Shown here: positions 33,786 through 43,336 of the stretch, piece by piece
Position numbering within the stretch: position 1 is the first letter of the stretch
Layout: every line of letters begins with the position of its first letter
Translations under genes and position numbers: made by a program
Assembly: GCA_001566295.1 (NCBI GenBank)
Contig: KQ964248.1
Location: 2,852,001 to 2,916,000 of the forward strand
DNA from: Microdochium bolleyi
Lineage: Eukaryota > Ascomycota > Sordariomycetes > Xylariales > Microdochiaceae
DNA length: 64,000 bases
Direction of reading: 5' to 3'
Notes under the pieces: model-generated
Told to the model about the DNA's origin: nothing
The model's input: only the letters and a program-made list of their open reading frames with translations
Database searches by the model: none

Positions 33786-36502
33786 TCGAGGCTAGCAGAA
33801 GTGAGGGCAGAGAGAGAATGTGGAATCAAGTGTAGAGGGAATACAATGGTTGATTTGCATTTGTTTCGTGGACATAATTCTTCTAGACATTTTGTTGTAC
33901 ATTATAGACGGCGGTCCAGACCTCGACAAAGGAGCACGCATGGCGTCAGGTTCGGAGAGCGGCTCTAGAGCTGATTTTGACTCTAATAGTGGCTATTTTT
34001 GACATGAGTTTGCTACGCCGAAGTAGTGATCAGATGCTATGATTATTGTCGGGAGTCTATTCGCCGTGAATCTCGCGTCAATGGGCTGCGCGGGCACCAG
34101 CAACTCTGTAGAAATGAGGCGAATGGTATACGTATCTGACAGTCCATCGAGGCATGTAATCATGTATGTGCACAGGCCAGGGAGGAGGGGGGGGGGGGGC
34201 ATGTCGACACCCCATGTATTTTCTTTCTCTGACTTCCACGGCGGTTCTCCTTCTAGAATGCATACCTCAGGTTGTCCTGCGCCGCGTTGTTACACCATAA
34301 TACATGTGGGGAATTGCTTGGACCCAGCCACTATGATGCCGTTTATCTCGATGCAAGCCAATGGACATGTATGTATACACATATATGTAGTTGCTTCCAT
34401 ATATGTGTGAACCTCGTGCAGAGGTGTCAACAATAGACACCAACTTTTGCAGCTTACTTATAGTTCCTCGATTGCTGGATCAGGAAATGCCCAATATCTT
34501 CATCTCAAAATCTGCATGGACGCTCGTTCGGAGGAGATGTGTATCAAGGAAGTATATGTAAGTCTTGCGGCAGGCACCTCACTGGCGCCAAAAAAGAGAC
34601 GTCGAAGGTCGCTCAGGCTGCTGAAGGGGTGGGTTGAACAGGAATGGCTTGGCTGACCACAGCACATGAAGAAACGTTCCGATGGAAGATTTCGAGAAAG
34701 AACGGGAGCCTCGAAAAGTGAGAGCCACGCGGATGTCGCGGGTGTCGGGGCGGATGCCGGGGCGGGAATCGGGGGGCTATGCAACCCTGGTCGTTTGTGT
34801 GGGGAGGGGAGGCAAGGCTGGACTGGCTGGTGTGCCTGGGAAGCTGTGCTGCCTGCCAAGTTTACCTGCAAACTTGTGAGCGCATGTTTTTTTGGTCAAG
34901 ACAATTGGGCCAATCCGGATAGTTCCGGATCCGAGGATTTGTATCTGCGCGGGACAAGGAAAAAGGCGGCGTTTGTATGCACGTGCCGGTGTGAGGAGCG
35001 GGAAACCGGCTCAGTGAAGATGTGAATGGCCTTCTTGGACGCCCATCTCGGATTGGCAGACTGATGTGCCTTCCGAGGCTGCAACGCTCCCGACCCCGTG
35101 GGCTCGCACAGTGCTCGGGATGGGCGGGCGACGTGAGTGGTCGTTGAGGGCGATTGCCCTCCCGAAATGGAGGAAGCTGCGGACCCGGGGAAGACGCCAC
35201 AGGCTGGCCCTGTTGGAGGGCTGGACGCCAACTCTGGTCGGACAGATTCTCGGTCATCGTCTCGGGGGAGACTAAAACCGCAAAACGTAGACAACAAAGC
35301 GGCGTGACAGCAAAAGAGGAAGCATGGACAGCAGGGCAGGGCAGGTCGAAATGAACACCCAGGCCGAGCCCAGCCCGAGTCAAGCTGTCGCATCGAGTCT
35401 GCCTGCCTGCGACGTTGCGCGGCCCAATGAGAGGCCAGCGCGGTGATGGAATCTTGGCGAGTGATTCTACCATAGCTGCACCAGATGTTGGGATGGAGAG
35501 AGTCATGCTGGCCAGATTAGAAGGACCAGGCGGAACGATCTGCACCGTCCTAGAACAGGAACAGCAGGGTAGACACTCTGGTGAACAGAACAGCTGGTCC
35601 CTCCTCGGATCAAGTATCAAGCCGGCTGTCGCCTCTCGGTACTCTGGCACCAGCAATCGTCGCGTCCATTCTCTGTCAAACCAGAACCACCGCCAGACAT
35701 TCCCCAGAACAGGATTCCCCAGGTCCCGAATACCAGTGCTACGTACTGTGGACCCCATGCCAAGTGGAGGAGCGTGGGACGCCCGCTCCAGCGACTTCCG
35801 CTCATGCTCCGACCAGCCGGCTGCTCGTCGAACCTCGCCAACCTCGCCTCCAGCTCAGGACGCAACCGAGGACGGACGGATACTGCCTGGCGTGTACGGT
35901 CTCCTCACCAGAGCCCTGTCGTCATAGGCTCCTGATTCCTGTGCACTGCACTGCTCCGAGCAGAGCTGCAGTCGACGACTCGCAATCACAACAACGTCTG
36001 CCACTGCCCAGTACTGTTATCCACTGTGCTCGCTCCTCCCGTCGGCAACACCCGCACCGCAACCACAGCTCCCCACACAGGCCTTCAGTCCCCCGTCGAA
36101 AGAATCGCACTGGTCCTCGTGCTTTCTCTCGCCCCGCCACCCTTTCAACACACGACCCCCTCCCTTGACCGCATACAACGCTCGATTGATCGCTCCAGCA
36201 AGAGACCAATCGCCAGACATCACCTCTAGAGCAGCGACTGTCGAGTCTCGCACCATCAGCGCCGCTAACTAGTCACCAGATCACAGCCCACTACAACCAT
36301 CTTCCCGGCCCGCTTCGAACCCACGCACACGCACGATCCGCTACCGTCCGACTTTGTTCTCGATCGAAGCCGACCCGACCCGACACGATCTACGGAGCCA
36401 ACCTCCAGCGCAACGGACTTTGGCGCGCCTCCTGGACATCTCCTCGAGGTTGCGCCCCCACCACTGCGGCCTCTCGGCAACCTCCATGAACGCTCTCCGG
36501 CA
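33786..36502. other. Long intergenic region upstream of the dual zinc-cluster factor
   Basis: About 2.7 kb. A 13-base G run lies at 34187-34199, next to AT-rich sequence with ATGTATGTGCA and ATACACATATATG stretches (34360-34400). From about 35920 to 36500 the sequence is strongly C-rich with many CACC, CCGCC and CACGCACACG elements, fitting a long 5' leader and promoter of the transcription factor. No gene recognised. Confidence 0.45.
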
Positions 36503-38692
36503 ATGGACGGCATGAATGGCGAGATCCCCACGAGCGATGGCGCGCTGGACGCTGTGGGCGATATCTCAGGCTTCGACGCCTCGAACCGGCCCGTGAAAAA
36601 ATCGAGCTCCACCTGCGCGACCTGTCGAGCCCGCAAGGTCAAGTGCGATGGCCGGCGCGACATCTGCCAGAACTGCGAACGACTCGGCTTCACCTGCTCC
36701 TTCCAGGACACTGGCTCGCCTGCGCTAGATGCCGAGGCTGCAGCTTCGTTCTCCCTACCACGGCGGCGAGTGCGACTTGCCTGTATCAACTGCCATTCGC
36801 GAAAGGCGCGGTGCACTGGTGAGACCCCGAAGTGTGCCCGCTGTCAGTCGCAAGGGATCGAATGCGTCTACAAACCGACAAAGCGCTCTGGCGGCGTAAG
36901 CGGCGGCAGCGCCCACTACACCGGCACGAACACCGACTCCGATCACGAGTCAACCGGATCAGAACCCCCCGAGAAGAGACCAATGCTCCGGAAAGACGGC
37001 AATGGCGTCCACCACAATCGGGTGCCAGGCCAGGACGATGCCAGCTATGATCTCTCGAGAGCCCCAGCGGCCAGGATATTCGGGCACGAGCCGTATGTGA
37101 TGTCATGTCCCTGTAGAGCGGACGGTGTCATTCAAGGTCTGATTTTACTGACAAATCTCTTCAGGATACAATTTCCCGACGAAACATTGATCTTACGCAC
37201 GTTCAACAACTTCTTCCGCCACGTCCATCACGTTCCAGTGTTCTCGTTCCTCCATCGCGCCTCACTAATGCAGCGCTACCATTCCGGCATGATGGATCGG
37301 GCCCTTCTCCTTGCTCTAGTCGGCCTGACATCTCTACTAACAGATCTTGGGCCCGGCATGCGCGAGTACGGCGCCAAGTGCATAGACGAATGTCAGAACA
37401 TGATATTGCAGGACCTCGAGAATCCATCGACCATCAAGATTCAGGCTCTTCTCCTCATCATGAAGCATCGTATGTTGTCGCGGAGATTCACGGGAGCATT
37501 CATGCTAGCGGCTACCGCAGCTCGTTTTGCGTATGCGCTGCGCCTTAACTACGAGAACCCAGGACTCTGCTTCCTCGCGAGAGAGTCCAGGAGACGACTC
37601 ATGTGGGCTTTTTGCACGATCGACTCGGGCATCAACGGCGGCTACCCCGACTTCACACTACTTCCTTCGGAATCGATGCACATTCAGCTGCCGTGCAATG
37701 AGCGCAATTTCGAGTTTGACCTGCCACAGGTCACGGAACATCTTCGACCGATCCCGACGAAGCCATTCCCCGATGACGTGGGCTCGCTCGCTCTCCACGT
37801 CCGCTTGCTATGGATGCGCAGCCGAGTGCTGTACTGCACGAAGAATGTCCTCGCAATGCCCGATACGGAGCTCGCGCAGTTACCGGAGCTTGTCAAGGTG
37901 CTCGAGGAAGAGCTCCAAGGTTTCAACGAGCACTTGCCCGCCTCGTTCAAGTTTTCCGACAGCAATCTGCAGCTCCGAGCCTACTCGCCACGACTGTGTG
38001 TCTTCATCATGATCCACATATGGTGGAGGCAGTGTCACAGCGATTTGTATCGTGTTGTGCTCAGCGGCCTTAAGGAGGCCCTGCCGAGATCAGCCATCGA
38101 CCGCCTCCATCCCCACTTCGTCATGCACTGCGCGCGGCGGAGCTACGAGCATGCTCTGGCGATGGCCGAGATCTTTAGATCCATCCACCAGCTCGACGGA
38201 GGTTTGCCAGTGACAGATCTCGATTTGCCAGCATGCGCGTATCAATGTGCACGCATGCTCTTCCACGCCCATCAGATGCACGCCGGCGAGTTCGGCATAT
38301 CCGCGGAACAGGTCATGGAACACACGGCTCGCTGCCTACAGGTAGCCAAGACAATGGCTCATCTGCCAGCCGGTGCTGCTATTGTAAGTTACCACAGGAC
38401 TGAGCCTTCGTGAACACTTTCAACTAACACAACCATTCAGGTTTCTGACCTAGAGAAGCTTATTGCCAATGGCCTGTCTGCCAGCAGCTCTCCTAGCTTA
38501 CCTTCTAGCCCAGCTCCTGGCGCAGTCAACGTGATTTCACAGCAAGTCCTATCACGCCATAACCCTGTCCAGCAAATGCGCCTGACTGATGACAACGACA
38601 TCACGGCGGTCACTGGGCGATCGCCGTCCAACTACATACCCTCACCGCATGGGAATGGCTCCGTTCATACACCTACAGCCATGCAAGCCCTG

Positions 38693-38727
<35 letters not shown>

Positions 38728-39034
38728 GCAACAGGTGCAGGCACAACCACAAATGCAACCACAGCAACACGCCATGATGCAGCAGCAGATGCAAGCGCGC
38801 GGAATACCGTTTGCCGACATGTCACAGCAGACGATGCTGAACTCGGCCATATCGAAACCAAATCTCCCGCCAGTCGTGCCGCCCGAGGGCCTCGACAACA
38901 ACAACGCCTTCGAGGGCGCCATGGACGGCTTCGACTTCAACTTTGTGTCGTACGGAAGCACGGGGCTCGAGTCGGTCTCGTGGTTCTCCAACGAATGGCT
39001 CAACAACGAGTTTCCTCAGGCGGCAGTTCAGTAA
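36503..39034 (+). CDS. Transcription factor with two tandem Zn2Cys6 clusters
   Basis: The gene has two complete fungal binuclear zinc clusters. The first uses Cys 38, 41, 48, 55, 58, 65 (CATCRARKVKCDGRRDICQNC) and the second Cys 94, 97, 104, 111, 114, 121 (CINCHSRKARCTGETPKCARC). Both have perfect C-x2-C-x6-C-x6-C-x2-C-x6-C spacing. A fungal-specific transcription factor middle region follows (FNNFFRHVHHVPVFSFLHRAS; RRRLMWAFCTIDSGINGGYP). The C-terminus has a polyglutamine tract (CAG/CAA, about 38693-38734) and an acidic-aromatic end like an activation domain. An intron at 38384-38440 is clear. A second, 72-bp intron at 37093-37164 (GTATGT, TACTGAC, TTCAG) is in frame: 800 residues if spliced, 824 if retained. 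Target genes are unknown. It converges with the UstYa gene, so a link to that locus is possible but unproven. Confidence 0.9.
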
Positions 39035-39890
39035 AAGGCGGCGAGCACCGACGACGAGAACGATTTGCACGCATTGTCATTCTTCCGCCCCATTTTTTCT
39101 CGGGGGCATATTCGAGCACGAACGAAACACATTCATCACGAAGCATATTCTTTTTTTTATGGCACGGCGTTCACTGGTGCTATACTATTCCCCCACCCAA
39201 TTTTTGTCCCACAATAGACGCGAAGCCCTTTCCTGCTCATCTTGCGCCTGCTCATCTTGCGCTGCGATTGTACATCTGTAGGTTTGCCGGTTTTCGCCAC
39301 TTGACTTTGTTGTTTCGTATTCAATGGGGGGTACCACATATAGGGTATATATGCACGATATCATTATCACGAGTTGGATCGTTTAGCTCGGTTACTTTGT
39401 CCAGAATAGACAACAAAAGAGATATCAAGATGATTTGTGTACAAACAAAAACCGGAGCCATAGGTTTCTCTTTTTTGCCCCTGTCGAGGAGTGGCGTGCT
39501 GTGTAGGATCTGCCGGTTTTGATGGGTGACTGACCTCCGTGAATTGTGGCCACTGCTCGGCGAGCGAGACTCCCGAGATATGCCATCCGGCACGACGAGC
39601 ACACAGACGCACGGGGGCTACTGCATGGGATTCTCAGCCATGCCTTGAGTGAATCGAGGATCAGCAGAGTTGACTTGAATTATTTTGGCGTTCGTGTGTA
39701 TGCGTGTAGATGTATGTGTTTATTACGGTACATGTCGAAAACTTCCCAAATCTCCGAAAAGCGCCTGGATACTAGCGTTTGGACATTACAATCCCGGAGG
39801 AGCTCCTAAATATCACCTTCATCGTGTTGCTTGCTCTCTGTTGGTTCGCTCGGTCAAGGAGCGTGTTAGTTCTGGGGCGGTTCTCGTGAA
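39035..39890. other. Convergent 3' region
   Basis: About 860 bases between the stops of the zinc-cluster factor and the UstYa gene. It is T-rich in places (CATTTTTTCTC, TTCTTTTTTTTATGG), fitting two 3' untranslated regions. No gene seen. Confidence 0.5.
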
Positions 39891-41361
39891 TCAGGGCGTG
39901 CCCATGACGACGTAGTCCATGTTTGCGTGCGCGATGAAGTCTGGTGGCAGGCGGTCGTTGGGCGGGGCCTGGAGGCGGATGGCGTAGTCACGGATGGCGT
40001 CAAAGTTCTTGCACTTGTGCTGCGTGTTGAAGTCTGGGAACGCCTGCGGCCGGGGCGGCTGGCCTTTTCCGCTCCCCTCTTTGTGTGCTGGCTGTTTGCC
40101 GGGTGTGCTGGCATCGCTGCCGCGGCGCTGGAGTCTGCGGCGACGCTCGCGGCTGCTGCTGCTGCTGCTGTCGCTGTTGCTGCTGTGGGCGTCTCCGCTG
40201 ACTTTGTGAGCCGTGCTACCGCCGCTGATGGCGTGGCTCGGGAGGCCGTCTTGACCGTGGCCGTGGCTACCCTCGCCCGCATGGGCCAGAGACCAGACCT
40301 GGCCGAGGACGCCGGTGTCGGCGTTGCACATGAGGACCTGGCGGATTGTGTCGAGGCAGTGTGCTGACGGCGAGGAAGCTGTTAATTCCGATGCTGACTG
40401 GGAGGGAAGAGAGCGAGGACAAGAATGTAAGAGCAGATGAGGAAGAAATAAAATGATAATGGGTATGTGGGATGCGTGGTAGCACTTACTGACGTGCAGA
40501 TGCAGGATATCCTCGCTGTTACTGAATGCATGGTGCCCCATCTTCTTGTAGTAGTCGTAATTGAAGTATAGAGACTTGCGGACGAGGTTCTGCACGCACA
40601 GGGACAACGTGGTCAGCATATCTGTCGGCATCGCGCTTGAAGCCAGTCGAGGGCAGAACAGGAAGCTTTACCAGGCAGTGCAAATGGTGCATGGCTTCTA
40701 CGTTGACGAAGAAGCCACCGCCGTACTTCTTGCTGACTTGGAGATGGCCAGGCCCGAGACCGCTGGCAAGACCGTCCTCCTCGGAGATGACGCCAGGACG
40801 GGCTTCATTGTGCGCAGAGGGCAGGTTGTCAGCATGTTTGCAGGTCAGTGTCAACATGCAATGCAGTGAACTCACCGTCAACACCGAGAGCTTCCCACGC
40901 CGCATCAACTTCGGGAGAGCCTGGGCGGCGGTAGACATCCTCCACCATAAATGAGCCATTGAACTGCTTCATGCTGTACTTGATGTCGACCTCTTTGACG
41001 ACGGGTGCTACAGTGGGGGAAGAAGAGGCTCGTCGTTAGCATGAGACCTTCAGGAAGCGTCAGGATAGCATGAATGCATACAGTACTTGTTTGTGTAGCG
41101 CGAACATCTCGCATCAAGATCGAGGTTGTGTCTCGTGATCTGGGCGCCGATGAAGGTGAAGACGGCGGCACAGAGGACATAGCCGACGATGGGGCCGAGA
41201 TATGTCCCGCATATGCCGCGCCGCCTCTGGGGCACATGGTGGCCGCCGTTGAAGGGTGTTGACGACGACTGGGAGCCGTACTCTGAGTCGAGGTCGTCGT
41301 CTTCCGGGCTGCCGTGGTTGAGCGGGACAGACTGCTCTTCCTCCTTGGCTCTGTTCATCAT
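39891..41361 (-). CDS. UstYa-family (DUF3328) oxidase-like membrane protein
   Basis: Five exons, 41361-41082, 41007-40876, 40802-40672, 40589-40490 and 40363-39891, give 371 residues with consistent phases. A cytosolic acidic N-terminus and one membrane helix (about 54-74) precede NKYSPVVKEVDIKY, GSPEVDAAWEALG and KYGGGFFVNVEAMHHLHCLNLVRKSLYFNYDYY. Both hallmark HXXHC motifs are present: HHLHC (176-180) and HVTHC (213-217, restored by splicing), followed by LDTIRQVLMCNADTG. Characterised members (UstYa/UstYb, asperipin and cyclochlorotine relatives) catalyse oxidative cyclisation, hydroxylation or chlorination in fungal peptide pathways. Unusually, about 80 Ser/Arg/His-rich residues separate the CNADTG segment from the terminal FPDFNTQHKCKNFDAIRDYA block. 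The divergent neighbour at 43010 encodes a repeat peptide precursor, a plausible substrate. Substrate and reaction are inferred. Confidence 0.9.
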
Positions 41362-43009
41362 GTACAGCGATTGTGCAGTGGTTGATGTTTAGTCTTGGGG
41401 CAGAGAAGGAGGAATGGTGAAATGATTATGGGATGAAGCTTGCTGAAGCTGGAGGAGTAGTGTGCTGGTTGCAGAAGGGAGAGACAACCAGTGTCAGAAG
41501 GAACGCCGAGGGCTGAGACGGGCAGCAGAGGATGTGCTGGATGCGTAGCTGCGTGGGAGGTTTGGGCTGGCTGAGAGAGTACGACGTGTCCCAGAATGCA
41601 GGTCCATGTACCGGTACCTAGGAAGCTCCAAGCATTGCAGCGGCGGAGCACATCGGACGGCATCGGAGAGAAGGGCACCCTCATCCATCCTCGCCATCCT
41701 GTGCTCGCCTGCGCAGGCCGCGAGGGTCGTGCCAAGAGGTTGCATCGGAGGTGGGGCCCTCTCGCCGGCCTCCCACTAGCGCAATCGCACTCCGTACCCA
41801 AGCAACAGGGCTGCTTCTAGTGTCTGCCCTAGCATCGCTAACTTCCAACTCTATTCCCAGAGCCTGCCCGATCATTGCCGCTTTGCGACATCATCCACCG
41901 GGCCATCCTCGAGATTCTTGCCACGGCCGAGTGTCTTTTCGTCTCGTGTCACAAGCGCCCCAGCTAGAGATGCACACTCGGCGCGGGACCAGTGGCCGCC
42001 AGAGAGTGCAACAGCAGGCTGACACTGACAGGTGTACCCTTGCAAGTGGAGCTGCTGGGGTCGCGCCTTCCCCGGACTTGGCCGCCCCACTTGTCGACCA
42101 CTTCCTTCACCACAGGCACCTCTCGTGTCGACACAGCAGCAGACATCGCCAGCTCTTCCATGCCATGTCCGCTGCCAGTGTCCGCAGCTTGACGCCTCCA
42201 AGCCGTAGGCCGTCGCACAGACAGCCCAGGTTCCACCTGCTTGCAGCGCACAGTAAGCAGGCTTCCTCGCACCAAAGGCGTCATCTTGCACCATCATGGC
42301 CTCCACCTCTCTTATCGCCAGAGTCCTACTCCCGGATCCACGGCCATCATGGTGCAGATCCTGCCCGGCCCAGAGCACGACCAACAAGGTTCACAGTCAC
42401 CCGGAAGCTCACCTCCACCTAGAGGATACCCAGCCACTCTCGGCTTTTCACGTGGCAGCCCAGAATAGACTCGGAAATCATCCTCGCTCTCACCCACGCC
42501 TTCGCCCCGCAGAGTCTGCCCTCTCCGCGCAGAAATCATGCCCTACTCCGCTCTGGAGCCTTACCTCATGGAGCGCGGCGTTTCTCTGAGCGCCGCAGGT
42601 CCTTATCCAGCCCGCCCCTCACTCTCGGCGCATCCGGCTACCTCATGGAAAGACGCCATGTCACGACGCCAGTGGCTTGGGCATGGTCGCAGTCTTCCGC
42701 TGCGCCTGGCCCGCAAAGGGCTCTTGGGCTTGCTAACTGGGATGTGCTGGCTACTCGGGCTAGTTGGCTATACTTCGAGCTCTCCTCCGCAGCCGGGTAG
42801 GTTTGCTTCGTCAAGGTGTGACCCAAGATATAAAGTCCACAGTGACAACCCGCTCCCAGGGACATACTTTCCTCTGATCCTCACGCAACCCAGTCACCAG
42901 CAATCACTTTCCCTGTCCTCTCGCTCTTCATCAGAGACATCCAAGCCCCTTACTTCCTCATCTCGGGAACAAAGAACCACCGCTACTTCACGTCCCTACA
43001 CCTTTGACC
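41362..43009. promoter_or_regulatory. Divergent region UstYa gene / peptide precursor
   Basis: About 1.65 kb shared by the two starts. On the precursor side TATAAA lies at 42829-42834, 176 bases before the ATG. It is followed by a pyrimidine-rich stretch (CTTTCCCTGTCCTCTCGCTC at about 42908) typical of transcription starts of strongly expressed fungal genes. No further gene recognised. Confidence 0.5.
42829..42834 (+). promoter_or_regulatory. TATA box of the precursor gene
   Basis: TATAAA within AAGATATAAAGTCC, 176 bases upstream of the start codon and ahead of a CT-rich tract. Clear TATA boxes are otherwise rare in this window, so this suggests a regulated, highly expressed gene. Confidence 0.5.
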
Positions 43010-43336
43010 ATGAAGTTCATAGCCATCGCCATGCTGGCCGGTGCCACCGCCGTCCTCGCTGCTCCTACACCCGAGGCACCCGAGGACAAGCGCGATGCTG
43101 CATACGAAACCTACGGCGACTACCCAGAGCACTACTCCGAATACAAGGACTACCCAGATAGCCCACCAGAGTCCTATGGCCAATACACCAACTACCCAGG
43201 CAGCCAGCCAGAGTCCTACGGCCACTACAAGGACTACCCAGAGCACTACTCCAACTACAAGGACTACCCAGAGCATTACAGCACCTACGGTCACTACCGC
43301 CGCGCCGTCGACTGGGTCAAGAGCTGGTTCCAGTAG
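43010..43336 (+). CDS. Secreted tyrosine-rich repeat peptide precursor (candidate RiPP)
   Basis: Single exon, 108 residues. Residues 1-17 are a signal peptide (cleavage near VLA-AP), followed by a short Pro/Glu propeptide ending in Lys27-Arg28, a Kex2-type site. Residues 29-96 hold 18 tyrosines in 68 positions, as imperfect repeats built from YGxY, YKDYPEHYS and YP-S-PES units. Arg97-Arg98 form a second dibasic site before a short tail (AVDWVKSWFQ) with two tryptophans. There are no cysteines. The start is the ATG at 43010, preceded by TTGACC. The layout resembles precursors of fungal ribosomal peptides, and a UstYa-type gene is divergent at 41361. It differs from ustiloxin-type precursors because dibasic sites flank the whole repeat block rather than each unit. 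It could instead be a structural secreted peptide. Confidence 0.8.
   Translation: MKFIAIAMLAGATAVLAAPTPEAPEDKRDAAYETYGDYPEHYSEYKDYPDSPPESYGQYTNYPGSQPESYGHYKDYPEHYSNYKDYPEHYSTYGHYRRAVDWVKSWFQ

Noticed and set aside
36300..36325. Possible minus-strand tRNA T-loop (GGGTTCGAAGC)
   Set aside because: The five bases on either side do not form a T stem and no cloverleaf follows. It sits in the C-rich leader of the zinc-cluster factor.
38665..39006. Minus-strand frame with a run of cysteines
   Set aside because: Complement of the CAG/CAA polyglutamine tract of the zinc-cluster factor; not a metallothionein.
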